Under the pieces are notes generated by a model, which saw nothing but the letters and a program-made list of their open reading frames with translations, made no database searches and was not told the origin of the DNA. The translations under genes and the position numbers were made by a program. A stretch of DNA of 64,000 nucleotides from Bacteroidales bacterium (GTDB lineage: Bacteria; Bacteroidota; Bacteroidia; Bacteroidales; WCHB1-69). How positions within the stretch are numbered: the stretch's first letter is position 1; each line of letters begins with the position of its first letter. This document shows positions 33,101 to 40,994 of the stretch, piece after piece. The stretch covers positions 38,536 through 102,535 of the forward strand of contig JAFPVR010000101.1 in assembly GCA_017395245.1 (NCBI GenBank), in the 5' to 3' direction.

Positions 33101-34368
33101 GATTGACTGAAGACTGCTCCAATCCGCAGGTTTGGAAGAAGATTGCAAGCGTTCCCGACAATAATATCTGGCTGATTAAGCAAGAGTTGCGTCAGGAAAT
33201 GATGACCGCCATCAAGGAGATGCTGGCCGAGCAGATGCGCACGCGCAACGAATCGCCTGCGCTCATCGACGCCACCCTCAAGGCCCTGCGCGACGACGTG
33301 CTGACCATCGGTTTCGCCCGCCGTTTCGCCACCTACAAGCGCGCCCACCTGCTATTCATGAACGAGGAGAAGCTGAAAGTGCTGCTTAACAATCCCGAGA
33401 AACCGGTGCAGTTCATCTTCGCCGGCAAGGCGCACCCGCACGACAAAGCCGGACAAGACCTGATCAAGCGCATCATCGAACTGAGCCGTCGTCCCGAATT
33501 CATCGGTAAGATTGTCTTTGTAGAGAACTACAACATGATACTGGCCAAGAAGTTAGTCTCCGGTTGCGATGTCTGGATGAACACCCCGACGCGTCCTTTG
33601 GAAGCTTCCGGCACCAGCGGCGAAAAAGCCGTCATGAACGGTGTACTGAACCTCAGTGTGCTGGACGGTTGGTGGGCCGAAGGTTATGTTCCCGGCGCCG
33701 GTTGGGCGTTAAAGGAGGAAATCACCTACCAAGATAACCGTCTGCAGGACGAATTGGATGCCGAGGTGCTCTACAACCTTATCGGAGAGCAGATTACGTC
33801 GGCTTTCTACAACCGCGACGAGCAAGGCGTGCCCACCGAATGGGTTGCCATGATGAAGAAATGCTTCTCCATGATTTCCCCGCACTTCACCATGAAGCGC
33901 CAGTTGGACGACTACTACAACAAGTTCTATCATAAGCTGATGAACCGCTACCATGCGTTGAGCGCCAACAACAACGAGAATGTCAAGGTGCTGCTCAGGT
34001 GGCGCGAGAACGTACTTGCCGCATGGCACGAAATCGAATGCGTAGGAGTGGATTACACCAAGAATGAAAAGAGCACCTATTGCGTCGGTGACCGTCTTGA
34101 GTGCCGTTTGGACATCCGTCTCGGCGATTTGCGTCCGCAGGATGTGAAGATCGAACTGGTGTTCGTCACGCCCGATGACCACGGCAAGCAGCCCAAACTG
34201 GCGTTCAAGGAGCCTTTCGTGTTCGAAGCCGAGCACAACGGTATTTACACGTTTGTGGCCAACAAGATGGCGCAACGCATCGGCATGTGGGACTGCGCGG
34301 TGCGCGTCATCCCCAACCACGAGCTGCTACCGCACGACCAAGACTTCAATATCGTGAGATGGATCTAA
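30139..34368 (+). CDS. glycogen synthase / alpha-glucan phosphorylase fusion
   Basis: A 1409-residue protein joining two opposing glycogen enzymes. Residues 1-550 are a eukaryote-like glycogen synthase (GT3 type): FETSWEICNKVGGIYTVLST at the start, HEWMTGTGILYLE, TTHATVLGRCIAG, PSYYEPWGYTPLESIAFG near 430. Residues 570-1409 are an alpha-glucan phosphorylase (GT35) with the N-terminal DUF3417-type part (LSENLWWSW), FSGGLGMLAGDYLKEASD, HLNEGHAAF, FARRFATYKRA, and the PLP-lysine motif SGTSGEKAVMNG near 1159. Such fusions occur in Bacteroidota. It builds and degrades the alpha-1,4-glucan store in the cytoplasm. How one chain avoids a futile cycle is not visible. Confidence 0.85.
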   Translation: MSQRHSDYLFETSWEICNKVGGIYTVLSTKAATVVESYHDHYICIGPDISKEYNDDFVEDSTLFKNWRDIVARDGLKVRIGRWQIVGSPVVFLVDFTNFFEKKNEILTKFWLSCKLDSISGQWDYIEPALFGYAAGRVIESFYNFYCSSMDKIVAHFHEWMTGTGILYLESVTPQIATVFTTHATVLGRCIAGNGLPLYADTKQYNPVDTASRFGVQSKYSLESLSAKYADAYTTVSEITNKECDAFFEKPADVITINGFENAFVPQGEAFDRKRKAAREKLLQVASTLTQVQISDDALLVINSGRYEFKNKGIDVFIKSLAKVADANPDRTVVAFLTVPAGHSGRNEELAAQMTQAVSGVPMTDRFTTHVLHDPYNDPILNELNNNGLHNQPEKNLKIVFAPVYLDGEDGIFNMKYYDLLIGFDLSVFPSYYEPWGYTPLESIAFGIPTITTSLAGFGAWVQEHFTQQQSVCVIQRTDHNDDEVVRNIADQILFYLNCTPQAMKDIRKTAMAIAEKALWTHLFANYEQTYEIALGKSGGRYEQYKDKTSNVGTMVKELKVEQPGWHRVAIKSHLPSELRMLEKLSENLWWSWTFEARELFEEIAGPSLWKACEENPVHMLQVLPLDRMENFAHNDVFLNKLKNVYDRFTAYMNEPRSRQEDRIAYFSMEFGISNELKIFSGGLGMLAGDYLKEASDCNVNMLGVGLLYRFGYFQQQISAYGEQVNLYPPQSFSKLPIKPYKDKDGNWLMVSVAMPGRNLYARIWRVDVGRIPLYLLDTDFDKNWEEDRGVTATLYGGDVENRLKQEILLGIGGVRMLKAIGENPAIYHLNEGHAAFLNLERILHVMQNEHVNRQVAVELVKASSLYTTHTPVPAGHDAFTEDLMRTYFATYSQQFNVSWEEFMGLGRKHDSDTFDKFSMSILACHLSQEINGVSRIHGRVSQEMFADLYEGRFAEESHIGYVTNGVHYPTWAHKKWQTLHRSIFGEGLTEDCSNPQVWKKIASVPDNNIWLIKQELRQEMMTAIKEMLAEQMRTRNESPALIDATLKALRDDVLTIGFARRFATYKRAHLLFMNEEKLKVLLNNPEKPVQFIFAGKAHPHDKAGQDLIKRIIELSRRPEFIGKIVFVENYNMILAKKLVSGCDVWMNTPTRPLEASGTSGEKAVMNGVLNLSVLDGWWAEGYVPGAGWALKEEITYQDNRLQDELDAEVLYNLIGEQITSAFYNRDEQGVPTEWVAMMKKCFSMISPHFTMKRQLDDYYNKFYHKLMNRYHALSANNNENVKVLLRWRENVLAAWHEIECVGVDYTKNEKSTYCVGDRLECRLDIRLGDLRPQDVKIELVFVTPDDHGKQPKLAFKEPFVFEAEHNGIYTFVANKMAQRIGMWDCAVRVIPNHELLPHDQDFNIVRWI

Positions 34369-34375
34369 CATTTAG

Positions 34376-34426
34376 TTTCAGGTTTCAAGATTCAAGATTC
34401 AAGCACCTGAAACTTGAAACCTGAAA
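34376..34426. terminator. inverted word repeat TTTCAGGTTTCAAG / CTTGAAACCTGAAA
   Basis: A perfect 14-bp inverted repeat follows the glycogen gene, embedded in ATTCAAG-type words. A close relative lies at 45228-45273. It may act as a terminator or processing hairpin. Confidence 0.6.
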
Positions 34427-34442
34427 TCTGAAACCCGTTCGT

Positions 34443-35102
34443 ATGAACCAAACGCACATTGATTTTTGGTTGAAGGAGTTCGAGCATTTCACCACGGCGA
34501 TTGTGGCCAACGGTGAGGTTCCTTCCTCTGAACTGTCTATACAATTGTTACGGAATATGAAGCGTGTCATCTGTTGTGATGGCGCGCTTCAAAAGTTATT
34601 GTCCATCAATATTATACCGGATGTTGTCGTGGGTGACGGGGATTCGATGGATCGCGAGGAATTGTCGCGACACAACATCCCGTACCATGCCGACCGCAAC
34701 GAGGAATACAACGACTTGCAAAAGGCCTTGAAATATTGTCAGGCGAACGGATACGGAGAAGTGCTGCTGATGGGGTGCGGTGGTTTGCGCGAAGACCATT
34801 TCATCGCGAATTTGAGTATTTTGGCGATGTATACTAAGGAAATGCATCTCACCATGCTGACCGAGCACGGTGTGTTTAACGTACTGCGCGGCCCATCCTC
34901 GTTCCGTTCCTTGCCCGGTATGCAGGTCTCTGTCTTCGCCCGCAGCCCGCACACGAAGCTCACCTTCACGGGCCTGAAATACCCTGTCAACAACCGTTCT
35001 TTCAAATGGTTATGGGAAGGGAGTCTGAACGAGGCGGTGGAGGACGAATTTGTTGTGGAGGCGAACGACGACGAACCGGTGGTCGTGTACAGGGCGCTGT
35101 AA
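34443..35102 (+). CDS. thiamine pyrophosphokinase
   Basis: A 219-residue protein with the family's order of motifs: CCDGALQKLL (near 40), VVGDGDSMD (near 60, metal/nucleotide binding), NEEYNDLQKALKYC in place of the usual DQ-x-x-TD-x-x-K segment, then LMGCGGLREDHFIANLSIL. The C-terminal part is the beta-sandwich thiamine-binding domain (KLTFTGLKYPVNN, NEAVEDEFVVEA). It converts thiamine to the active cofactor thiamine diphosphate using ATP. It is translated shortly after the glycogen gene and may be cotranscribed with it. It is followed by word repeats and a separate promoter. Confidence 0.85.
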   Translation: MNQTHIDFWLKEFEHFTTAIVANGEVPSSELSIQLLRNMKRVICCDGALQKLLSINIIPDVVVGDGDSMDREELSRHNIPYHADRNEEYNDLQKALKYCQANGYGEVLLMGCGGLREDHFIANLSILAMYTKEMHLTMLTEHGVFNVLRGPSSFRSLPGMQVSVFARSPHTKLTFTGLKYPVNNRSFKWLWEGSLNEAVEDEFVVEANDDEPVVVYRAL

Positions 35103-35135
35103 TTATGAATTATGAATGCTGAATTATGAATGAAG
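35103..35135. repeat. intergenic word repeat (ATTATGAAT type)
   Basis: Repeated ATTATGAAT/AATGCTGAAT words after the thiamine pyrophosphokinase stop. Related words reappear after the PadR gene (43858-43890). Confidence 0.65.
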
Positions 35136-35183
35136 AAAGCGTGACCACGATGGGTTTGTATTTTAAATATTTCGCCATGAAGA

Positions 35184-35212
35184 TTGCTTTATGAAATAAT
35201 TTTGTATCTTTG
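35184..35212 (+). promoter_or_regulatory. promoter TTG-18-TATCTTTG of the toxin-antitoxin operon
   Basis: TTG 35184-35186 and TATCTTTG 35205-35212 lie 25 bp before the antitoxin ATG. The longer open frame starting at 35184 therefore runs through the promoter and is not used. Confidence 0.75.
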
Positions 35213-35237
35213 CGGCGTAAATTTAAATCAGATTGAA

Positions 35238-35528
35238 ATGTCGCAAGTGTCTATGACCGTGAGGATGGACTCACAACTGAAAACCATATTCGAGGCGTTG
35301 TGTGCTGAGTTCGGCATGAGCGTGAACACGGCTATCAACGTGTTTGCGAGAACAGTCGTGCAGCGCAGATGTATTCCTTTCGAAATCCGAGCCGATGAGA
35401 AAAAATCGGTTGCCGAAAGAATGGCTGCTTTTCGCAACATGCGAGAATGGGCCGAGAATGAAAACACGCCGGAACTTACTTTGGAAGAAATTAACGAAGA
35501 AATTGACAAAACCAGAACCAAAAAATGA
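35238..35528 (+). CDS. RelB/DinJ-family antitoxin
   Basis: A 96-residue protein. The N-terminal ribbon-helix-helix segment (QVSMTVRMDSQLKTIFEALC ... FGMSVNTAINVFARTVVQR) is the RelB/DinJ DNA-binding and dimerisation fold. The C-terminal half is acidic and helical (LTLEEINEEIDKTRTKK), the usual toxin-wrapping tail. The ATG at 35238 is set by the promoter just upstream. Its stop overlaps the toxin start in ATGA (35525-35528). It is expected to neutralise the following toxin and autorepress the operon. Confidence 0.85.
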   Translation: MSQVSMTVRMDSQLKTIFEALCAEFGMSVNTAINVFARTVVQRRCIPFEIRADEKKSVAERMAAFRNMREWAENENTPELTLEEINEEIDKTRTKK

Positions 35529-35929
35529 AATATTTTGCCGTTTTTGATACCAATGTTTTGGTGTCAGCCATGATTACACACAATTCAGACTCCGCCACCG
35601 TTAAAGTGCTGGAACAGGTGGTAAAGGGTCGTATCGTCCCTTTGTTCAACGACGAAATTCTTTTAGAATATCAGGAAGTACTGCATCGCGACAAGTTCAA
35701 TCTGCGAGAAGATGACATCCTGAATATGCTGGACCTATTTGTTGATAATGGTTGTTGGGCTGGACGTAGAAGCACAGATTTTCCATACCCTGATGCAGAC
35801 GATATTGTCTTTTTCGAAGTGGCCATGTCCAAAGAGGGTACTTTTCTTGTGACAGGAAACACCAAACATTTTCCCAAAGTGCCCACGGTGGTCTCTCCAG
35901 CGGAGATGCTGGAGATTATAGGAGTGTAA
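35525..35929 (+). CDS. PIN-domain toxin (COG1569-like)
   Basis: A 134-residue PIN-domain protein. The first acidic residue is in VFDTNVLVSAMI (Asp8), the second in FNDEILLEYQEVLHRDKF (Glu near 46), and the C-terminal acidic cluster in YPDADDIVFFEVAM (near 85-90). GNTKHFPKV is the typical late motif of the 'putative toxin-antitoxin system toxin component' group. PIN toxins are metal-dependent ribonucleases. It is translationally coupled to a RelB-like antitoxin, a pairing different from the classic RelB-RelE. Confidence 0.88.
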   Translation: MKYFAVFDTNVLVSAMITHNSDSATVKVLEQVVKGRIVPLFNDEILLEYQEVLHRDKFNLREDDILNMLDLFVDNGCWAGRRSTDFPYPDADDIVFFEVAMSKEGTFLVTGNTKHFPKVPTVVSPAEMLEIIGV

Positions 35930-35949
35930 AAATCAGGAAGAAATTTTTG

Positions 35950-35957
35950 TATTTTTG
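35950..35957 (+). promoter_or_regulatory. -7 box TATTTTTG for the SDR gene
   Basis: Lies 20 bp before the ATG at 35978. Confidence 0.65.
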
Positions 35958-35977
35958 CCGATTATTATGGAATGTTT

Positions 35978-36781
35978 ATGAAAAACACCTATACTGACAA
36001 AGTCGTTTGGATCACCGGCACCTCCTCCGGCATCGGAAAGGAGACCGCGTTCCGCTTCGCGGAGGCGGGGGCGCGACTGATCCTCACGGCATTAGAGCCC
36101 GATCTGTTAGAGCAGGTGCGCGAGGAATGCCTGCGATTAGGTGCCAAAGACGTCACCTGCCTACCCTTCGACCTTGGGCAGACCAACGCACTGCCGCAGC
36201 TCGCACAGGATGCCCTCAACGCCTACGGACGCATCGATGTCTTCTACAACAACGCCGGCATCAGCCAACGCGGCAACACCGTGGAAACCGACATGGCCGT
36301 TATCCGCAAGGTTATGGACATCGACTTCTACGCACCGGTCATCCTCACCAAAGCCGTTCTGCCAAAAATGATTGAGCAGGGAGGCGGACAGTTGGCCGTC
36401 ACCACCAGCATCGCCGGACTCTTCGGATTCCCGCTGCGCTGTGCCTACTCGTCGGCCAAGCACGCCTTATATGGCTTCTTCGAGACCGTGGCGGCGGAGA
36501 ACTACAAAGACGGCATCCGCGTCACCATCCTCACCCCGGGCCGGGTGCAAACCAACATCTCCGTTAACTCTCTGGAAAAGGACGGCCGCAAGCACGGCAA
36601 AATGGACGCGGGCCAGGCCGGCGGCATCACCCCCGAGAAAGCCTCCCGTATCATCTTCAACGCCATCGCCAGAGAGAAGCGCGAGCAGCTCGTCGGCAGC
36701 TCCGAACTCATCATGGCCCACATCAAACGTTTCTTCCCGGGACTCTGCGCGAAGTTGGCAAGGAAGATCAAGCCGATGTGA
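35978..36781 (+). CDS. short-chain dehydrogenase/reductase
   Basis: A 267-residue classical SDR. The NAD(P) motif TGTSSGIG is near residue 14, FYNNAGISQRG near 90, the catalytic Ser in TTSIAGLFG and Tyr/Lys in YSSAKHALYG near 160. The C-terminus has a hydrophobic/basic tail (FFPGLCAKLARKIKPM), as in membrane-associated DHRS7-type SDRs. An in-frame ATG two codons upstream (35972) is an equally near start. The substrate is unknown; a lipid or steroid-like alcohol is possible. It is followed by an R2 palindrome and the nucleotidyltransferase, probably one operon. Confidence 0.85.
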   Translation: MKNTYTDKVVWITGTSSGIGKETAFRFAEAGARLILTALEPDLLEQVREECLRLGAKDVTCLPFDLGQTNALPQLAQDALNAYGRIDVFYNNAGISQRGNTVETDMAVIRKVMDIDFYAPVILTKAVLPKMIEQGGGQLAVTTSIAGLFGFPLRCAYSSAKHALYGFFETVAAENYKDGIRVTILTPGRVQTNISVNSLEKDGRKHGKMDAGQAGGITPEKASRIIFNAIAREKREQLVGSSELIMAHIKRFFPGLCAKLARKIKPM

Positions 36782-36785
36782 CGAC

Positions 36786-36857
36786 ACCTCGCCTCGGAGA
36801 GGCGACACGCACGCAGTGCAGGTAACCCCACATAAGGCGAAGCCGCAATGTGGGGCG
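36786..36857. repeat. palindromic repeat R2
   Basis: CCTCGGAGAGG, then GCACGCAGTGC, then CCCCACA...TGTGGGG. It ends 32 bp before the nucleotidyltransferase ATG. Confidence 0.85.
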
Positions 36858-36888
36858 GACACGAACGAATCAACAAAAAAGTACCAAT

Positions 36889-37761
36889 ATGAAACCAACC
36901 CTCCTTATCCTCGCCGCCGGCATGGGAAGCCGCTACGGCGGACTGAAACAACTGGACCAAATGGGTCCGCATGGTGAAACCATCCTCGACTACTCCGTGA
37001 AGTATGCCGCACAAGCCGGCTACGGTAAAGTGGTGCTCGTCATCCGCCGCAGCATGGAGGCCGACTTCCAGGAGTACATCCTGCCGAGATACAAGAACGT
37101 CATCCCGGTGGAGTACGTCTTCCAGGAACTCGACATGCTCCCCGAAGGCTTCTCTGTGAATCCCGAACGCATAAAACCCTACGGCACCGCGCACGCTATC
37201 CTCGTGGCGAAAGATGCTATCAAAGAACCGTTTACAGTTATCAATGCCGACGACTTCTACGGCAAGGAACCCTTCCAAATCTTAGGCGACTACCTGTGCG
37301 ACGTGACCGCCAACGACCCGTCCGCTTTCGCGATGGTTGGCTACCGATTGGATAAAACCCTTTCGGAAAACGGCACCGTTTCGCGCGGCGTCTGCCAGGT
37401 CGATGGCGACGGCTACTTGACCACTGTCAAGGAGATGCGCAAGATCGCCCGCACCGACCACGGTATCGAGAACAATGAAGACGGCGTTGTCACCCCGCTG
37501 ACCGGCGAGGAGCCCGTTTCCATGAACTTCTGGGGCTTCTCCCCGTGCTTCTTCGACACATTGGAGAGTATGTTCACGCAGTTCCTGAAAGACAACAAGA
37601 GCAACATCAAGGCCGAGTTCCCGATCCCCGACGCCGTTTCCGCCGTCATGGACCGTGGCGAAGCGAAAGTCCGCGTGTTGCACACCACCGCCGACTGGTT
37701 TGGTGTCACCTATGCAGAAGACCGCCCGATGGTGGTGGAGAAATTGAAACATGTGGAATAA
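36889..37761 (+). CDS. sugar-phosphate nucleotidyltransferase-like protein
   Basis: A 290-residue protein. The start LLILAAGMGSRYGGLKQLD is the NTP-transferase signature (G-x-G-x-R and downstream K), followed by GETILDYSV, YGTAHAILVAKDAI and the metal-binding INADDFYG near 110. WGFSPCFFDTLE and a C-terminal DWFGVTYAEDRP match a conserved Bacteroidota nucleotidyltransferase family of unassigned substrate. It probably transfers a nucleotide to a sugar phosphate. The ATG at 36889 is chosen because the earlier in-frame start (36850) is within R2. It converges on the P-loop gene, with an R1 palindrome between. Confidence 0.8.
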   Translation: MKPTLLILAAGMGSRYGGLKQLDQMGPHGETILDYSVKYAAQAGYGKVVLVIRRSMEADFQEYILPRYKNVIPVEYVFQELDMLPEGFSVNPERIKPYGTAHAILVAKDAIKEPFTVINADDFYGKEPFQILGDYLCDVTANDPSAFAMVGYRLDKTLSENGTVSRGVCQVDGDGYLTTVKEMRKIARTDHGIENNEDGVVTPLTGEEPVSMNFWGFSPCFFDTLESMFTQFLKDNKSNIKAEFPIPDAVSAVMDRGEAKVRVLHTTADWFGVTYAEDRPMVVEKLKHVE

Positions 37762-37786
37762 TTCGGTATTGACGAATGAACCTGTG

Positions 37787-37814
37787 GTAGAGACGCAAAA
37801 TTTTGCGTCTCTAC
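37787..37814. terminator. R1 palindrome, likely bidirectional terminator
   Basis: A perfect R1 unit (GTAGAGACGC, AAAATTTT centre, GCGTCTCTAC) followed by six T, between convergent genes. Confidence 0.75.
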
Positions 37815-37827
37815 TTTTTTATAACAA

Positions 37828-38835
37828 CTATACACCCGCCATCACGTCATACACCGGCACTTCAAACACCCGTTCCATCACTTCAACCAGCACATCAGAT
37901 GGAACCGAAAATCCGCTGGGGGCCAATGGATTAACGGTGACGGCAATCAGATTCGGACGCTTCAGCACACAGAGTTTTCCGCCTTTGCTTTGGAAGAGCC
38001 TCAAGGTCATCGGGGTGACGAAGATCTTGGTAAAGTCCTTCACAACGACCGCACAGCCTTTCGCTTCGGGCTGCATCTTTAGGAAGTTCAGCATCATGTC
38101 GGTGAGAATGCCGCTGATGAAGAGCTGATTGCCGTGCGAAAACAGTTCGGTCTTGTATTTGTCGGAAAGCAGCGACGAAGGAATGTTCAGCGAGACAGGA
38201 TTTCCGTCCTCCAAGGCGAAGATGCCGTTCTCAACTTGCAACAACTCGTCGGCTTTATCGGTTTCGTAGGCAGGAAGTTGCATCAGATCGTGCAGTTCGG
38301 AGGTCTTCTTCACGATGGTGTTAAGGTCGGGGGCGATGGCCGCTCCCGTTGAGAGAATAAGTCCGTCGGTGACCGTCGGGGCAGCGTGGCTCTTGCGCGA
38401 CAACGCCCCATCGACAATGGTGAGATCGACGCCAAACTCCCCCATCCTATCGAGCACTCTCCGCACACCGCCAGTAGTCGCAGGGCCCGAGAGAATCACC
38501 TTGCCCGACTGGAGCACCCGCGCCGTCACTAACCGTCCCAAGGAGGTGCTCTCGTCCGACAAATCCACAATTTCTGAAAGCAGCAGCCGCTGGCGGTAAT
38601 GATATTCCGAAGTCACGAAGAGTGTCCCTTCGTAGAGTTCGATTTCCGGCTTCTCCGTCTGCGTCACCTGGTCGGTCTTCTCCCCGTCGATACCTATGCT
38701 TGTCACAGCCACCCGCACACCGCGTTCCCGTAGCTTTCCCAGTAGGTAGTTGAGCGTCACCGTCTTGCCGGTATTTTTGGCCATACCCGTAATGGAAAGA
38801 GTACGGCTCTGCAATATGGTATCGATCAAAGTCAT
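37828..38835 (-). CDS. P-loop protein (possible KamB-like reactivase family)
   Basis: A 335-residue protein with a P-loop near the start (ITGMAKNTGKTVTLNYLLGK, residues 15-34). Further conserved stretches are VAVTSIGIDGEKTDQVTQTE, ILSGPATTGGVRRVLDRM, TIVDGALSRKSHA and GLILSTGAAIAPDLN. From memory, the GMAKNTGKT start and IDGEKxD stretch resemble the P-loop family annotated as lysine 5,6-aminomutase reactivase subunit KamB. No aminomutase genes are in the window, so the name is uncertain. Its start overlaps the stop of the aminopeptidase P gene in ATGA (38832-38835), so both are translated together. Confidence 0.6.
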   Translation of the reverse strand: MTLIDTILQSRTLSITGMAKNTGKTVTLNYLLGKLRERGVRVAVTSIGIDGEKTDQVTQTEKPEIELYEGTLFVTSEYHYRQRLLLSEIVDLSDESTSLGRLVTARVLQSGKVILSGPATTGGVRRVLDRMGEFGVDLTIVDGALSRKSHAAPTVTDGLILSTGAAIAPDLNTIVKKTSELHDLMQLPAYETDKADELLQVENGIFALEDGNPVSLNIPSSLLSDKYKTELFSHGNQLFISGILTDMMLNFLKMQPEAKGCAVVVKDFTKIFVTPMTLRLFQSKGGKLCVLKRPNLIAVTVNPLAPSGFSVPSDVLVEVMERVFEVPVYDVMAGV

Positions 38836-40118
38836 CGTGTCATCAGCTGCTCTATCTCGTCAACTTCCACCGGCACATCCGACATGAGGTCGATCGGCGT
38901 GTCGGCAACGACCACGTCGGTCTCGATACGTACGCCGATGCCCTCCTCGGCGATGTAGATGCCGGGCTCGCAGCTGAGCACATTGCCGGGCTGGAAGACC
39001 CAGTCGCGCTGACCCACGTCATGCACGTCCAGGCCGATGAAGTGGCTGGTGTTGTGCATATAGTACTTCTTGAAGCAGGGCATCGCAGGATCTTGATTGT
39101 CAACATCTTCCTGCGTATAAAGACCGAGTTTGATCAGTTCCTCGTCCATCCGTTTGAAGACATAGTCGTTAATTTTGTGGATGGTCATGCCGGGCTTGAA
39201 GAGCGGAATCGTTTCCTTGTAGATGGCGAGGACCGCCTCATAAACAGCTTTCTGTCTCGGGGTGAATTTGCCGTTCACGGGAACTGTGCGGGAGCAGTCT
39301 CCAGCATAATTGGCGTATTCCGCGCCGAAATCCATCAGCAGTAAGTCGCCATCCTGCATCTGCTTGTCGTTTTTGATATAGTGAAGGATACAGGTGTCGG
39401 GACCGGCGGCGATTATGGGCGCGAACGAGTGCGTAGTGGCGCCGTTGCGGATCACCTCATAGGTCATCTCGGCCTCAATCTCATACTCGTATTTTCCTGG
39501 TTTTATGGCCGTCAATGCTCGACTGAACATCTTGCCTGTTATTTCGCACGCCTTCTTCATCGTCTCCAACTCCTCGGCGCACTTGACGTTACGCAGCGGG
39601 TAGAGGATCGGGGCGAGGCGGCGGTAGTCGTGCAGCGGATAGTCCTTCTTCAGCTGCTTGGCGAAACGGATTTCGCGAGTCGGGAGCTCCTGCCGGAAGC
39701 GCGGATCCTCGGGGATGTGGAGATAGACATACTCCGTCTGCACCATCACCGCGTTGAGCACACTCTCAAAATCCTCGATGAACAGCACGTTCTCCACGCC
39801 GGAGAGCTTTTTCGCGTCCTCCTTGGAGAGCCGGTGCCCAAACCAGACAATCTTCTCAGGCGACGGGTTCTTGATAAAGAGCACCTCGCGGTAAGCAGGG
39901 TTCGGATGCCAAGGCGCCATCATCAGGACAGTCTCCTCCTGGTCAATACCGCAGAGATAGAGCAGTTCAGAGTTCTGCCGGAAGGGGTGCGTGGTGTCGC
40001 CGCAGCGCGGGTACTCATCGTGAGAGACGAGAATCGCCACAGAGTTCTCCGCCATCTCGCCGACCACATTCCGGCGGTTGCGGGTGTAAAATTCAGCTGA
40101 CAAAGGTTGATAACGCAT
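38832..40118 (-). CDS. aminopeptidase P family (Xaa-Pro aminopeptidase)
   Basis: A 428-residue M24 metallopeptidase. N-terminal creatinase/prolidase-like domain (residues 1-170), then the pita-bread domain with metal ligands: Asp in LLLMDFGAEYANYAGDCSRT, His in NTSHFIGLDVHDVG (near 345), Glu in CEPGIYIAEEG, and Glu in RIETDVVV. Cleaves N-terminal residues next to proline and needs two metal ions. The start ATG at 40118 is chosen because a -7 box (40137-40144) lies just upstream; the frame itself extends to 40160. It is first in a two-gene operon with the P-loop protein. Confidence 0.9.
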   Translation of the reverse strand: MRYQPLSAEFYTRNRRNVVGEMAENSVAILVSHDEYPRCGDTTHPFRQNSELLYLCGIDQEETVLMMAPWHPNPAYREVLFIKNPSPEKIVWFGHRLSKEDAKKLSGVENVLFIEDFESVLNAVMVQTEYVYLHIPEDPRFRQELPTREIRFAKQLKKDYPLHDYRRLAPILYPLRNVKCAEELETMKKACEITGKMFSRALTAIKPGKYEYEIEAEMTYEVIRNGATTHSFAPIIAAGPDTCILHYIKNDKQMQDGDLLLMDFGAEYANYAGDCSRTVPVNGKFTPRQKAVYEAVLAIYKETIPLFKPGMTIHKINDYVFKRMDEELIKLGLYTQEDVDNQDPAMPCFKKYYMHNTSHFIGLDVHDVGQRDWVFQPGNVLSCEPGIYIAEEGIGVRIETDVVVADTPIDLMSDVPVEVDEIEQLMTR

Positions 40119-40136
40119 AATCGTAAATTTGAGCGG

Positions 40137-40144
40137 CAAAGGTA
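40137..40144 (-). promoter_or_regulatory. -7 box TACCTTTG (minus) for aminopeptidase P
   Basis: CAAAGGTA on plus, about 18 bp before the ATG at 40118. Confidence 0.7.
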
Positions 40145-40261
40145 CGATTTTTTCGAACACTTATCGCGTAAGCGAACGCACAAACGACACATATCATCTG
40201 ATCCCCGCAAAAATACGCCGATGAGGACGAACGTTTGTCAGAAAAAAATGGTGGAAAAGCA

Positions 40262-40340
40262 GTCTGGGAGAAGGACTTTAAGGTCTTTAGAGACTCTAAT
40301 GACCTTAAGATATTAAAGACTTTAATGACTTTAGGGTCAG
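40262..40340. repeat. intergenic word repeat (gactttaa(t/g)g)
   Basis: Variants of GACTTTAAGG/TAATGACCTTAA repeat in both orientations between aminopeptidase P and the four-helix-bundle gene. Confidence 0.65.
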
Positions 40341-40353
40341 CCACCACGGCTTG

Positions 40354-40911
40354 CTAGCATACAGATCCTCCCTTAGCCGCCTTGCGCACGCGAGCCATAC
40401 GCTCACTGAAACCGCCATTCGCCACAAAATCCAGTTCCAGGCGCTGAAGTTGCCGAAACAAAAGATAATCGGTTTGGTTGAGCAATATTATACACATGTT
40501 GGCAATGGTCTCTGGCGGTCGTGTTTTAGCAAGACGCATAAAAAACGCAACATCGTTATGTTTCCTCCCTAACTCCCTCATACAATTATACTCAACAGAG
40601 CCCACCTCCCATTGCCGGAATCCGCGTGTCTTAAGAAAATCCTCGTAGTCCTCCAAAAGTTCTTTAAGACTAGCCTTGGCTACACTCACCAGGCGAATCT
40701 CTGTCTTAGCGGAAGTTGGACTTGCCGCGCAACCCTCCACTATGTTCTGCTTTCCAGACCGCGCCGCTTGCAACATTTGATCTCGGGTACGGTCTCCTTT
40801 CTTCAAATAATGCGTTATAAAATAAAAGGTTAAACAAAAAATCACGTTCGCTTTCTGATAAGAAATCAGCTTTTTGTAGTTCCCTTTGTTCGGGATGATT
40901 TTTTCATTCAT
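40354..40911 (-). CDS. four-helix-bundle suffix-domain protein
   Basis: A 185-residue all-helical protein of the 23S-rRNA-intervening-sequence-like four-helix family. YQKANVIFCLTFYFITHYL leads the first helix, then RTRDQMLQAARSGKQNIVEG, the hallmark of that family, and SLKELLEDYEDFL. The C-terminal FVANGGFSERMARVRKAAKG matches the '4-helix suffix' domain. Function is not known; the family is scattered in Bacteroidota and often lies next to mobile or accessory genes. It is expressed from shared module C (40995-41130). Confidence 0.88.
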   Translation of the reverse strand: MNEKIIPNKGNYKKLISYQKANVIFCLTFYFITHYLKKGDRTRDQMLQAARSGKQNIVEGCAASPTSAKTEIRLVSVAKASLKELLEDYEDFLKTRGFRQWEVGSVEYNCMRELGRKHNDVAFFMRLAKTRPPETIANMCIILLNQTDYLLFRQLQRLELDFVANGGFSERMARVRKAAKGGSVC

Positions 40912-40994
40912 AGTTCTCTAATTTTTGTTTACATTCGGTTCACAGACGAATAACGTCCTCACACAAACAAATCCATAACAATCAAATCTGTCTG

